A stretch of DNA of 64,000 nucleotides from an uncultured Erythrobacter sp. (GCA_947488755.1 CANLAD010000001.1:1068247-1132246), one strand, 5' to 3'; shown: positions 52,974 to 62,518, numbered from the stretch's first letter. Program-made: numbers and translations. Notes: generated by a model from the sequence alone, not told the origin.

Positions 52974-53009
52974 TTATCCACAGTATGCGTGTGCATAGGC
53001 TGTGTATAA
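52974..53009. other. Cluster of DnaA-box-like sites
   Basis: TTATCCACA (52974-52982, plus) and TTATACACA (53001-53009, minus) both match the DnaA-box consensus TTWTNCACA; a near match CTATGCACA (minus) lies between them. They sit just upstream of the gene at 53019. Confidence 0.5.
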
Positions 53010-53018
53010 GGAAGGATC

Positions 53019-53513
53019 ATGTATCAGGGGTCAGGGAGTGTTGAAGAGAAATCGTGCGCTCAGGTGCACCGTGAAAACGCCATTCTCATAAAGCTTCAGA
53101 TGAAAAAGCAGGGTGTGAGCATCAGATGCCTCGTGAGTGAAGGGATCGTGAAGACCAGCCACCGCCATCGGTTCTATGAGCGCATCGAGGAAGGCAAGCT
53201 GGAGTTCGATGAAATCGTCAAGCTGAGGCAGAGGTTAAAAATCGACCCGGTCCGCGCGGAATTAGCGATGCGCTGCTTTGATAGCCCGGAATCCTATGAA
53301 GACCCCTGCTGCGAGACCACGGCCCATGTTGCGACTGCTCTGGCCGTTCAACTCTTCGAAGTTATGGCGGCTTGTGAGGGCGAATTCGAACCTTTGAAGG
53401 AGGGGCTTTGCCAAGGTCTTGCCAAGCGCGCGACTACGGCGATTGCCGAGAATCATGCGCGCATCGAAGCTCAACGTGAAGCGATAGGTGACGCGGACCG
53501 CGCGTTTGGGTGA
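53019..53513 (+). CDS. Hypothetical protein, 164 aa, DNA-binding-like N-terminus
   Basis: The first 85 residues (ENAILIKLQMKKQGVSIRCLV...HRHRFYERIEEGKLEF) suggest a helix-turn-helix of the Cro/XRE kind; the rest is helical with a cysteine pair. Good aagga ribosome site. DnaA-box-like sites lie directly upstream. Family not recognised; a control role in replication or transfer is a guess. Confidence 0.55.
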   Translation: MYQGSGSVEEKSCAQVHRENAILIKLQMKKQGVSIRCLVSEGIVKTSHRHRFYERIEEGKLEFDEIVKLRQRLKIDPVRAELAMRCFDSPESYEDPCCETTAHVATALAVQLFEVMAACEGEFEPLKEGLCQGLAKRATTAIAENHARIEAQREAIGDADRAFG

Positions 53514-53628
53514 CTGCCGAGCGCTACCGGCACGCAATCACGGAATGCATGCGGATCGATCAAGCGATCCGCCGCCAAACCCAAAATTCACGGACGACAA
53601 GGGGCGCAGATTTCGATATTCTGCGACT

Positions 53629-53904
53629 ATGAAGCACGAAGCCCTGATTGCCTGGACGTCGCTCTATATCGCTGTGGGTATCATGGCGCTGATTTGCGCG
53701 GTCCTGTCCGTGCTGGTTACTGCGGATGATTGGCGCGCTGGTCGATGGCGTCCAGCCCTTGAGACTGGCCTCGACAAAGTGCTGTTCCTGCCCAAAACTT
53801 GGCTGAGATGGCAAGTGAACTACATGCACGGGGCTCCGGTGATCCTAGCGATCTCGGCTTATTATGCATCGCATGTCGGCTTCTCAGTCTTCTGGGATCT
53901 GTAA
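53629..53904 (+). CDS. Small inner-membrane protein, 91 aa
   Basis: An N-terminal membrane helix (SLYIAVGIMALICAVLSVLV) and a second C-terminal one (VILAISAYYASHVGFSVFW) with a WRAGRW-LPKTWLRW linker. Not recognised. Start at 53629 chosen because upstream sequence is unlike protein. Confidence 0.55.
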   Translation: MKHEALIAWTSLYIAVGIMALICAVLSVLVTADDWRAGRWRPALETGLDKVLFLPKTWLRWQVNYMHGAPVILAISAYYASHVGFSVFWDL

Positions 53905-54061
53905 GAAGTCTGAATTTCGGACAGAGGCCGTCGGCGTACCTCTGCGTGGAATTCGGATGCTTGCGCCTTCTGAAAAAACTGGTCCGATGAGGCCAGGGTA
54001 CAAGATCATTTACCAAATTTGATTGCCAAACAGCGAACAAAGCGACATATCGTCGTCGTCC

Positions 54062-54406
54062 ATGACACGCGCACTAATCTCTTTGGCAATGATTGCCACG
54101 CTTGTTCTTTGCGAGCTTCTGGTCGCGCCCGATGTGCATGCGGATGAGCCGTTTTCGGGCACTCACGTCGCTGATCATCTCGCCGCACACGGGTCAGAGC
54201 ACTACGCTGATGTAGATCACAACGACGATGCCGATGGCCAATCTCATCCTGATTTGTACCATCATAGTTGCAGTTTTGATGTACCGACCCTGGCTAGATT
54301 GAAAGACATCAGCGGCCTTACGCTGGCGCTGCCTGTACTTCCTTTGAGCGATCAGGCGCCACACAAGCGCGCCCAAGACGTTCTGAAAGAACCACCGAAA
54401 GCCTGA
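54062..54406 (+). CDS. Secreted histidine/aspartate-rich protein at head of czc cluster
   Basis: 114 aa with a signal peptide (ALISLAMIATLVLCELLVAPDVHA) and an acidic, histidine-rich middle (HVADHLAAHGSEHYADVDHN) fit for binding metal ions. It lies 62 bases before czcC. Similar small metal-binding leader genes precede czc operons; ribosome site weak. Confidence 0.6.
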   Translation: MTRALISLAMIATLVLCELLVAPDVHADEPFSGTHVADHLAAHGSEHYADVDHNDDADGQSHPDLYHHSCSFDVPTLARLKDISGLTLALPVLPLSDQAPHKRAQDVLKEPPKA

Positions 54407-54468
54407 CACGAAGCCATGAATGGAGCCGTCCGTGCTTCTTTCGTCCCTATCTGTCAGGAGTTTCCAAC

Positions 54469-55728
54469 ATGTCGTTTCGACATTGGCCTATGGCTGTTGC
54501 AGCCTTGGCTCTCGCCTCTCCCGCCTTCGGGCAGGAGACCCTTTCCCTCGAGGATGCACTCGCTCGTGCCGGCCTGTCTTCCGAGGCTGACACTTCAGCG
54601 TCGTCTGATAATCCGCGCCTGATCGGCCCGGTTGCCGAGGCAGACGCCGCACAGGCGCGTATCGATCAAGCGCGCCTCCGGCCAAACCCTCAACTGTCGG
54701 TTGAAGTCGAAGATTTTGCGGGCTCGGGAGCCTTCACAGGGCTGCGAGCAACCGAATACACTTTAGCGATAGGCCAACAGTTCGAGCTTGGCGGGAAACG
54801 TAGCGCACGGATCGAAGCGGCAGAAGCGCTGGCTTCAGTAGCCAACACTCGAACCGACCTGACGCGCGCTGACCTGGCTCTTTTTGTCCGCACACGGTAT
54901 CTCGCTGCGGTCTCGTCCGAGGCTCGCTTGAAACTGGCCGCGGAGGTGGTTGAGCGCAATCGCGAATTGGCAAGGATAGCCCAAGCCCTAGTCTAGGCGG
55001 GGCGCGAGCCTCCCCTGCGCGCCATGCGTGCGCAAGCGGCATTGGCTGAAGCAGAGGCTGATGAACAAGCAGCGAAAGCTGCCAGCATGGCTGCACGGAC
55101 CGCATTGTTCGCGCTCTGGTCTGATGAGCCCGGCTCGCAATCTATTCCTTCGGCCTTTCCCGCCATCGCGATACCGTCAGATGAGATTGGGCCTGAAAAC
55201 GGCCTGAGCTATCGCTTGGCACGTGACGAACGTGAAGCCGCGCGAGCCATGATTAGCCGTGAGCGATCACTGGGCGTTCCTGACCCGACCTTTTCAGCAG
55301 GCATCCGGCAGTTTGAGGAAAGCGGTGACACTGCGTTCATCGTGGGTGTTTCGATCCCGCTCCCATTCTCGAATCGCAACCAGGGCAATGTCCGGGCTGC
55401 CGAGGCCGAGCTGCGCGCAGCGACCGCTCGCGAAGCGGTAGTGCTCGCTGAACTGCGCCAGCGGATAGCGCAGGCGCGGTCTGACTATCTCGCCGCAGAC
55501 TCGCGTGTCGAAACGCTCTCTCAGGCGTCCCTACCTCAGGCTGAGGAGGCTCTGCGGCTTGTGCAGATCGGATACCGCGCTGGCCGATTTCCTCTGATCG
55601 AAGTGTTGAATACTGCCGAAGCTCGCGATGCAATCCGCGCGTCTTTAATCGAAGCCAAGGAAGAACGCGGTCGAGCTGCCGCACTTCTGATCCGATTGGC
55701 AACCCAATCTCAAGGAGCGGGCCAATGA
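54469..55728 (+). pseudogene. czcC: CzcC-type outer-membrane efflux protein, interrupted by a stop codon
   Basis: TolC-family outer-membrane channel of a CzcCBA pump, 419 codons including one in-frame TAG at 54994-54996 (codon 176). The frame continues without any shift: before the stop RELARIAQALV, after it AGREPPLRAMRAQAALAEAEA, exactly as expected for one protein. A restart at the ATG at 55024 would lack the signal peptide. A single base change from GAG, CAG or another codon explains it; a sequencing error or amber suppression is also possible. Its stop overlaps czcB. Confidence 0.88.
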
Positions 55729-56876
55729 GCCGCAACAAAACAATTATTGGCGTTGTTGCCGCGATGTTGGCCATAGCCCTAGCCTTCTGGACTTTCGGAT
55801 CGCCTGATGAAGATGTCCACGATGAGCAAGGCGATGAAGCCGTCTCCGCTGGCGAAGAAGGCCTGATTTCGCTTTCACCTGAACAGATCGCGGCAGCGGA
55901 GATTGGGATTGTCGACGTCTCGAATGGCGGGGTGGCGGAGCTGGTTTTGCCCGCAACTATCGCCGCCCGCCCTGACAGCATAGCAATCATTGATGCGCGC
56001 GCATCCGGTGTCGTTCGTAGCTTGCGCAAATCTTTGGGCGAGAATGTTCGTCGCGGCGAAGCGGTTGCCGTGATCGAAAGCGCAGAAGCTGCCTCATTGG
56101 CGGCTGCCCGGTCTGCGGCGCAAGCCCGCTTTAATCAGGCGCAGGCATTTTTTGAGCGTGAGCAAAGGCTGTTCGATCAGAATGTCACGGCTCGGCAAGA
56201 TTTGGAGGCTGCTCAAGCCAATCTTTCAGTCGCACGCGCCGAACTCAATCGGGCGAGTGCCGCAGCATCGGCAGCAGGAGTGGGCCGCGATGGACGCTCA
56301 ATCGCCGTCATTAGCCCAATCTCAGGCAGCGTGACCGCAGCGCCCGCCACGCTGGGTTCTTTCGTCAATGCCGGGGAGGAGTTGTTCCGCGTGGTCAACC
56401 CGAATGGTTTGCAGATCGAAGTGGCGATACCGGCATCCGACATTGGGAGAATACAACCCGGAGATGTAGCGACATTTGATCTTCCCGGTGGTGGCTCAGC
56501 CACTGCGCAAGTGCGCTCCGTAGCGCCCGCACTCGACGCTGAGAGCCGGACCTCGATTGCGGTTCTGCCATTGCCGCGCGCTCTGGCAGGCCTTCAGGCT
56601 GGATCGTTTGTTGAGGTCAGGTTGCAGAGTTCTGGCGAAACTTCCCCCAATCGCATCGTTGTCCCCGAAAACGCCGTTCAAACCATGGATGGGCAGACTG
56701 TTGTTTTCGTCCGAACCAAAGAGGGCTTCAAGATTCAACCCATCCAAACTGGCGACCGCTCCGCTGGAATTGTGTCAGTCCTATCAGGGCTAGAGCCAGG
56801 TCAAACCATCGCGTCAGACAATTCCTTTCTCTTGAAGAGTGAGCTCAAAAAGGATGAGGCTGGCGATGACGACTAA
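55725..56876 (+). CDS. czcB: CzcB-type periplasmic adaptor of heavy-metal RND pump
   Basis: 383 aa membrane-fusion protein: N-terminal anchor (IIGVVAAMLAIALAFWTF), acidic histidine stretch, lipoyl-like halves around a coiled coil (about 120-200) and beta-barrel domain. Links CzcA to CzcC. Start overlaps the czcC stop by four bases. Confidence 0.92.
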   Translation: MSRNKTIIGVVAAMLAIALAFWTFGSPDEDVHDEQGDEAVSAGEEGLISLSPEQIAAAEIGIVDVSNGGVAELVLPATIAARPDSIAIIDARASGVVRSLRKSLGENVRRGEAVAVIESAEAASLAAARSAAQARFNQAQAFFEREQRLFDQNVTARQDLEAAQANLSVARAELNRASAAASAAGVGRDGRSIAVISPISGSVTAAPATLGSFVNAGEELFRVVNPNGLQIEVAIPASDIGRIQPGDVATFDLPGGGSATAQVRSVAPALDAESRTSIAVLPLPRALAGLQAGSFVEVRLQSSGETSPNRIVVPENAVQTMDGQTVVFVRTKEGFKIQPIQTGDRSAGIVSVLSGLEPGQTIASDNSFLLKSELKKDEAGDDD

Positions 56877-59800
56877 CGAAGCTATGGGGCCAAGCGAAGA
56901 GGCCGACAAGGGCGGTTTGATTCCAGCCATTCTCAGTGTTTCGGTCCGGTATCGCTGGGCGGTGATCGCAATCACTCTGCTGATCTCTGGATGGGGGGCG
57001 CTCAATCTCTTGCGCCTTCCCATCGATGCGGTGCCCGACATTACGAACACGCAGGTGCAGATTAACACTGTCGCGCCCGCGCTTTCGCCGGAACAGGTCG
57101 AAACGCAGGTAACGTTCCCGATTGAAACCGGACTGGCGGGAATCGAAGGGCTGGAGCTGACCCGTTCGATTTCTCGCAATGGCTTCAGCCAGGTGACTGC
57201 GATTTTCGAAGAAGGCACCGACATCTACTTCGCGAGGCAGCAGATTTCCGAGCGATTGGTGCCTATCGGCGCCGAACTGCCCGAAGGCGCAGAAACCACC
57301 ATGGGGCCGATCTCGACCGGGTTGGGTGAAGTTTTGATGTACTCCGTCGAGTTCACAAACCCTAGAGGCGAAGGCACAGAGACTGACGGCGCGACCGGGT
57401 GGCAAGCCGATGGAAGTTTCGTCAATGAGCGCGGGGAGCGGCTTTCCAGTGAGGTCGAGAAAGCGGCCTATCTGCGCACCGTTCAGGATTGGATCGTTGC
57501 GCCGCTCATGCGGTCGGTGGACGGTGTTGCCGGTGTCGATTCTATCGGGGGTTTTGAAAAGCAGTTTCTGGTCCAGCCCGATCCGGCCCGTATGACAGGA
57601 TATGGCGTCGGTTTTGAACAGCTCATCGATGCCTTGAACGCGGCCAATCTCGCTGAAGGAGCCAATTTTGTAGACCGGGCGGGCGAGGCTTTGCTGGTTC
57701 GTGTCGACGCACGACTTGGGGGTGTCGAAGACATCAGGCAAGCTGTCGTTACGACGCGCGAAGCCGTTCCGGTGCGCGTGGGTGACATAGCCGATGTGGA
57801 AGTGGGCGGCGATTTGCGCACGGGCGCTGCATCGCTGAACGGCGAAGAAGCCGTGATCGGCACCGTTTTGATGCGCGCGGGCGAGAACAGTCGCACGGTT
57901 GCCGCCGGAGCAGCGGAGCGGCTTGAAGAAGTTCAGGCCTCTCTCCCGGAAGGCGTGGAAGCCAAGGTTGTCTACAATCGGTCTGCCTTGGTCGATGCGA
58001 CGATCAGCACCGTGCGAACCAACCTGGCCGAGGGCGCGCTGCTGGTGATTGCCGTGTTGTTCTTCATGCTCGGCAATATCCGTGCCGCTATCATCGCTGC
58101 GCTCGTCATTCCTGTTTCCATGCTGATGGCAGCCATCGGAATGAACCGGCTTGGCGTATCAGGCAACCTGATGAGCCTTGGTGCGCTCGACTTTGGTCTC
58201 ATCGTCGATGGCGCAGTGATCATCGTCGAGAACAGCGTTGCGAGGCTTGCTGAGCGGCAAAAGCGCGAGGGGCGTTTGCTCACACTGCGCGAGCGCCTGT
58301 CCGAATCTCAGGCTGCTGCGCGAGAAATGATCAAGCCGACCGTTTACGGTCAGGCGATCATTCTGTTGGTCTATGCGCCGCTGCTGACGTTTACCGGCGT
58401 GGAAGGCAAAACCTTCTCACCCATGGCGATTACCGTGATGTTGGCGCTCGCTTCAGCCTTCGTTCTGTCGCTCACCTTCGTGCCAGCGATGGTCGCAGTG
58501 CTTCTGAACAAGGAGATTTCCGAGAAGGAAGTGACGCCTGTGCGGCTGGCGAAGGAACGCTATGGTCCAGCGGTCGCACGTGCCATCGCGCGCCCGTGGC
58601 CTGTAATCGCTACTGGGGCAGGCCTGTTCGCAGTCTCCATGCTGGTGTTCACCACGCTTGGCAGCGAGTTCACACCTCAGCTCGATGAGCGCGACGTGGC
58701 GGTCCAGTCGATCCGAATCCCCTCGACCTCGCTGGAACGCTCATTGACCATGCAACGGGGGGTTGAGGACCGCTTGGAAGACTTCCCGCAGGTTGAACTG
58801 ATCTTCTCGCGCACGGGCACCGCCGAGGTAGCGACCGACCCGATGCCGCCAAACATCTCGGATGCTTACGTCATTCTCAAGCCGCGCGATGAATGGCCTG
58901 ATCCCAGTCTTCCCAAAGATGAGCTGGTCGAAGAGATGGAGGAAGCGCTCGGTGGTTTGATCGGCATGAATTACGAGTTCAGCCAGCCCATTGAGCTTCG
59001 CTTCAACGAGCTTATCGCAGGCGTGCGCGGGGACGTCGCGATCAAGCTTTATGGCAATGATCTTTCTGCGTTGAGCGATTCGGCCAATGAGGTGGCCACA
59101 TTGCTGCGCGGGATCGATGGCGCGGGCGATGTAAACGTCCAGCAGGTAACCGGCTTTCCCACACTCGACATCGCGTTCGATCGGGCCACGATTGGGCGCT
59201 ACGGCCTGACAGTCGAAGAGGTGGCGCAATCCGCCGCCATTGCCGTTGGCGGGCGTCCTGCGGGATTGGTGTTCGAGGGTGATCGGCGGTTTGAGATTGT
59301 TGTCCGATTGGACGATGCAACCCGCAACGATTTCGATCAGCTGGGAGCGCTGCCTGTCCGGCTCAATAGCGGGTCCACAATCCCGCTCCGGCAATTGGCG
59401 GATTTTCGCGTCGTTGATGGACTTGCCGAAGTACGCCGTGAGCAAGGGCAAAGGCTGGTCATCGTTTCAGCCAATGTTCGTGAACGCGATCTTGGGTCCT
59501 TCGTGGATGAGGCCCAGGCGGTGGTTGAAGACAATGTGACGCTCCCACCGGCTTCATTCATCGAATGGGGCGGGCAATATCAGAACCTGCAAGCTGCCCA
59601 GGCTCGGCTCTCCATAGTGGTGCCTGTCTGTTTTGCGATCATACTCCTGCTGCTTTACGTCGCACTCGGCGGATGGGTGCCAGCCTTTGCGGTCTTTAGT
59701 GCTATTCCAATGGCACTGGCGGGCGGGGTCTTCGCTTTGGCCCTACGCGGTATGCCGTTTTCGGTTTCGGCTGCGGTAGGCTTCATCGCCCTGTCTGGGG

Positions 59801-60159
59801 TTGCCACTCTCAATGGGTTGGTGATGATGACCGCAATCCGGCAGCGGCTTGAAGCCAAAATGCCGCTGATTGAAGCGATAGCTGATGGCGCTTTGGCGCG
59901 CTTGCGCCCGGTTCTTATGACAGCGCTGGTGGCCGCGCTTGGCTTTGTTCCGATGGCTCTCGCCACTGGTACGGGTGCAGAAGTTCAGCGTCCTCTGGCA
60001 ACGGTCGTTATTGGCGGCTTAGCTACGGCCACGGCGCTGACGCTGTTTGTACTGCCTGCGATTGCCCGTCTTGTGCTTAACGGGTCTGACGACGAGAGTG
60101 ACAGAGAGGAGAGTAAGGTTGTCGATAGCCGAATACAAACTGAGGGGAGCGCCCGATGA
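56866..60159 (+). CDS. czcA: CzcA-type heavy-metal RND efflux permease
   Basis: About 1097 aa inner-membrane pump of the HME-RND class. The proton-relay helix DFGLIVDGAVIIVEN has the DFG...DGA...EN pattern of Zn/Co/Cd pumps. Twelve membrane helices and two large periplasmic loops are visible. I chose the ATG at 56866, overlapping czcB by 11 bases with a gagg site; 56854 and 56839 are alternatives. Confidence 0.94.
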   Translation: MTTNEAMGPSEEADKGGLIPAILSVSVRYRWAVIAITLLISGWGALNLLRLPIDAVPDITNTQVQINTVAPALSPEQVETQVTFPIETGLAGIEGLELTRSISRNGFSQVTAIFEEGTDIYFARQQISERLVPIGAELPEGAETTMGPISTGLGEVLMYSVEFTNPRGEGTETDGATGWQADGSFVNERGERLSSEVEKAAYLRTVQDWIVAPLMRSVDGVAGVDSIGGFEKQFLVQPDPARMTGYGVGFEQLIDALNAANLAEGANFVDRAGEALLVRVDARLGGVEDIRQAVVTTREAVPVRVGDIADVEVGGDLRTGAASLNGEEAVIGTVLMRAGENSRTVAAGAAERLEEVQASLPEGVEAKVVYNRSALVDATISTVRTNLAEGALLVIAVLFFMLGNIRAAIIAALVIPVSMLMAAIGMNRLGVSGNLMSLGALDFGLIVDGAVIIVENSVARLAERQKREGRLLTLRERLSESQAAAREMIKPTVYGQAIILLVYAPLLTFTGVEGKTFSPMAITVMLALASAFVLSLTFVPAMVAVLLNKEISEKEVTPVRLAKERYGPAVARAIARPWPVIATGAGLFAVSMLVFTTLGSEFTPQLDERDVAVQSIRIPSTSLERSLTMQRGVEDRLEDFPQVELIFSRTGTAEVATDPMPPNISDAYVILKPRDEWPDPSLPKDELVEEMEEALGGLIGMNYEFSQPIELRFNELIAGVRGDVAIKLYGNDLSALSDSANEVATLLRGIDGAGDVNVQQVTGFPTLDIAFDRATIGRYGLTVEEVAQSAAIAVGGRPAGLVFEGDRRFEIVVRLDDATRNDFDQLGALPVRLNSGSTIPLRQLADFRVVDGLAEVRREQGQRLVIVSANVRERDLGSFVDEAQAVVEDNVTLPPASFIEWGGQYQNLQAAQARLSIVVPVCFAIILLLLYVALGGWVPAFAVFSAIPMALAGGVFALALRGMPFSVSAAVGFIALSGVATLNGLVMMTAIRQRLEAKMPLIEAIADGALARLRPVLMTALVAALGFVPMALATGTGAEVQRPLATVVIGGLATATALTLFVLPAIARLVLNGSDDESDREESKVVDSRIQTEGSAR

Positions 60160-60770
60160 GCGGTGACGACAACATCAGCCCTGATACTCCGGAGAAGCGC
60201 AAGACGTTGTGGATCGTTCTTTGGTTGAACGTGGCGATCGCGGTCGGCTTTTTTGCTGTCGGCTACTTTGCCGATTCCAATGCGCTGCTTGCCAACGGAC
60301 TCGACAATTCGTCGGATGCTATCGTCTATGCGCTGAGCCTACTTGCACTCACCCGTTCGCGGACATGGAAGCGGGGGGCGGCACGCTTTTCTGGCATTAT
60401 GCTCCTCGTTTTTGCGGGTGGTGTCATCGCCGACGCCATTCGGCGCTTCCTCGAGGGATCTGAACCTGGGGGCATCATGATGATGGCGATGGCTGCGGTG
60501 GCCGCCGTAGTCAATCTGGTGTGTTTGCGATTGCTGCAGAACATGCAGGCGAAGGACGTAAATCTGCGCGCAGCCACAACCTTCAGCTTTAACGACTTCA
60601 TTTCCAACGGAGGTATCATCTTAGCTGGCGCTATTGTTATGCTGACCGGCGCAAATTGGCCTGATCTGCTGGTTGGCATCGCGGTCGCAGGAATCGCGCT
60701 ATACGGCGGCATCGACATCTTGCGCGATGCGCACATGGACAAGCATGATCAGGAAGGCACCGAGCACTAA
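60156..60770 (+). CDS. CDF-family cation transporter, atypical metal site
   Basis: 204 aa with six membrane helices in the arrangement of cation diffusion facilitators. The usual His/Asp pairs are altered: LDNSSDA (Asp-x3-Asp) in helix 2 and FNDFISN (Asp-x3-Asn) in helix 5, with no His. It lacks a long cytosolic tail but ends HMDKHDQ. Overlaps czcA by four bases, so it is part of the efflux operon. Confidence 0.8.
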   Translation: MSGDDNISPDTPEKRKTLWIVLWLNVAIAVGFFAVGYFADSNALLANGLDNSSDAIVYALSLLALTRSRTWKRGAARFSGIMLLVFAGGVIADAIRRFLEGSEPGGIMMMAMAAVAAVVNLVCLRLLQNMQAKDVNLRAATTFSFNDFISNGGIILAGAIVMLTGANWPDLLVGIAVAGIALYGGIDILRDAHMDKHDQEGTEH

Positions 60771-60809
60771 AAAGATGGCGGATTTAAAAGATGAGCGCAC
60801 TTAGTGAAA

Positions 60810-60980
60810 ACGGGTGCAGAGGTTCAGCGTCCCCTGCCAACGGTCGTTATTCGCGACTTAGTTACGGCCACGGCGCTGACATTGTTTGTACTGCCTGCGA
60901 TTGCCCGTCTTGGACTCACTGACAGCAGAAAAGCTGAATCCAGCTTAGACGGCGCTGGACCAATTCCGCGCGAGCTTTGA
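60810..60980 (+). pseudogene. 3' remnant of a second czcA-like gene
   Basis: 102 bases (60810-60911) match the intact czcA at 59971-60072 with 8 mismatches and no gaps (about 92% identity). Read in the czcA frame it gives TGAEVQRPLP... to VLPAIARL and continues to its own stop at 60978-60980. The rest of the gene is gone. It marks a past deletion or recombination between two efflux operons. Confidence 0.8.
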
Positions 60981-61046
60981 CAGAGATCAGGGGATACAGA
61001 CTAAGCCAGCGGAACTCTGCGTCCTGCTGGACTCGTTTTCTGCGCC

Positions 61047-61196
61047 TTAGTTTTTGCAGCCATTCTTGTCGCAAGTTATCCGTGAGGAAGTGTTCACCCA
61101 GTGGTCTGCATTAACAGTTGTATCGAAACCGCAGCCAGTCGTGCCACCCTTCGTACCACTATGTACTTCATTAGTGGGTGTATGTTTTACAGCCAT
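61047..61196 (-). CDS. Small cysteine-bearing protein, 49 aa
   Basis: Ends with RITCDKNGCKN after GTTGCGFD, so it has three cysteines and may bind metal. A strong aaggag ribosome site supports the ATG at 61196; the longer upstream frame is unlikely. It lies downstream of the MerR gene on the same strand. Not recognised. Confidence 0.6.
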   Translation of the reverse strand: MAVKHTPTNEVHSGTKGGTTGCGFDTTVNADHWVNTSSRITCDKNGCKN

Positions 61197-61337
61197 GATT
61201 ATTCTCCTTGGTGAGCCAGTAGTGTGACGGTAGGCGAACAGAAAAACAACCGAGCAACTAAAGAAATTTGGTCGTGTCGGCCCTTTCGACTCTCGTGTGC
61301 CATTCAATGATACCAAGGCTCCAACTGATGATGTTCA

Positions 61338-61796
61338 TCACCGGGGCTGCACGCGGATGTCCAGTTGTTCATGCTGGTCACTGATGCAATGCTCGTGATC
61401 AGCAAGGCTTTCCATGATCGCGCACTGCTCGATCTTTCCGCCCCGACATTGGTCGAGCATCCGCTCCAGCTCGTTTTCGAGTGATCGAAGTTGCTCAATC
61501 CGGTTTCGCACACCGGTAAGGTGGCGGCGTGCAATCCCATCAACATGACTGCAATCCTGTTCCTCGCTGGATTGCAGCTCGATAAGCTCCCGGATGGCGT
61601 CGATCTCGAAACCTAGATCGCGCGCATGCCGAATGAAACGCAGCCGCTCAAAAGTCTCTTTGCCATAGACGCGGCGACCACTCTCGGTGCGCTCAGGCTC
61701 CGCCAGTAGCCCAATGCTTTCATAGTAGCGGATGGTCGTCACTTTGACATTTGTAGCCTTGGACAAGGCTCCGATGCTCTTCAAATCCCGCTCCAT
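61338..61796 (-). CDS. MerR-family metal-responsive regulator (ZntR/CadR-like)
   Basis: 152 aa. The N-terminal winged helix has VKVTTIRYYESIGLL and RRVYGKETFERLRFI; a long dimer helix follows; the C-terminal metal loop is CRGGKIEQC with another cysteine at EEQDC and one in HEHC. Layout fits Zn/Cd/Co sensors. It diverges from a CDF gene across a MerR-type promoter. Confidence 0.9.
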   Translation of the reverse strand: MERDLKSIGALSKATNVKVTTIRYYESIGLLAEPERTESGRRVYGKETFERLRFIRHARDLGFEIDAIRELIELQSSEEQDCSHVDGIARRHLTGVRNRIEQLRSLENELERMLDQCRGGKIEQCAIMESLADHEHCISDQHEQLDIRVQPR

Positions 61797-61806
61797 TTTT
61801 TTGTTG

Positions 61807-61837
61807 TTGCTTCTACAGTCGCTGTAGATTGTATCAT
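61807..61837 (+). promoter_or_regulatory. MerR-type promoter with 19-bp spacer
   Basis: TTGCTT (61807-61812) and TATCAT (61832-61837) are 19 bases apart, the long spacing MerR regulators need. Between them lies the dyad CTACAG-TCG-CTGTAG (61813-61827). It would drive the CDF gene at 61871. Confidence 0.8.
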
Positions 61838-61870
61838 GGGTTCATTGGTAATCAATGAGTCGAGTTTGAA

Positions 61871-62518
61871 ATGAGCGAATGTTGCGAAAACAAATCATTT
61901 GACGGCGTGTCACCGGCCTACAAACGGGCCCTGATCGCTGTCATCATCATCAATGGGATCATGTTCGGGGTCGAGTTTGCAGCTGGGTATCTTTCCGGTT
62001 CGCAGGCTTTGAAAGCCGACGCGCTGGACTTTGCCGCAGATTCCGCAACCTATGCGATCAGCCTGGCTGTGATCGGCTCTGCCTTGATCGTGAGAGCGAG
62101 GGCGGCTTTGCTCAAGGGGCTTTCCCTCTCGGCAATGGCCATCTTCGTATTGATCTCGACCGCGATCAGTTTCTTCGATGCCACGCCGCCTGAGGCCTCT
62201 ACCATGGGCTGGGTCGGTTTTTTGGCGCTGGCTGCCAATCTGTTCTCGGTGGTGATCCTGCTGCGTTGGCGCGATGGAGACAGCAATGTGCGCTCCGTTT
62301 GGCTGTGCTCACGCAATGATGCCATCGGCAATATTGGCGTCATCATAGCAGGTGGTTTGGTTGCAGTGACGCAATCTGCCATTCCTGACCTGATCGTCGC
62401 TGCGATCCTTGCAGGTCTGTTCTTCCGATCCTCCTATTCAATCATTGGCCAAGCGCTGGAGGAAAGCGGTGGCTGGCGAAACGCTGTGGGTCTGTCGCCA
62501 ATGGGAGAGAGCAAATGA
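61871..62518 (+). CDS. CDF-family cation transporter, atypical metal site (second)
   Basis: 215 aa, six helices. Like the gene at 60156 it replaces the usual His by other ligands: LDFAADS (Asp-x3-Asp) and RNDAIGN (Asp-x3-Asn). It starts MSECCENK, a cysteine pair at the tip. Directly controlled by the MerR promoter. The stop overlaps the next start. Confidence 0.82.
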   Translation: MSECCENKSFDGVSPAYKRALIAVIIINGIMFGVEFAAGYLSGSQALKADALDFAADSATYAISLAVIGSALIVRARAALLKGLSLSAMAIFVLISTAISFFDATPPEASTMGWVGFLALAANLFSVVILLRWRDGDSNVRSVWLCSRNDAIGNIGVIIAGGLVAVTQSAIPDLIVAAILAGLFFRSSYSIIGQALEESGGWRNAVGLSPMGESK

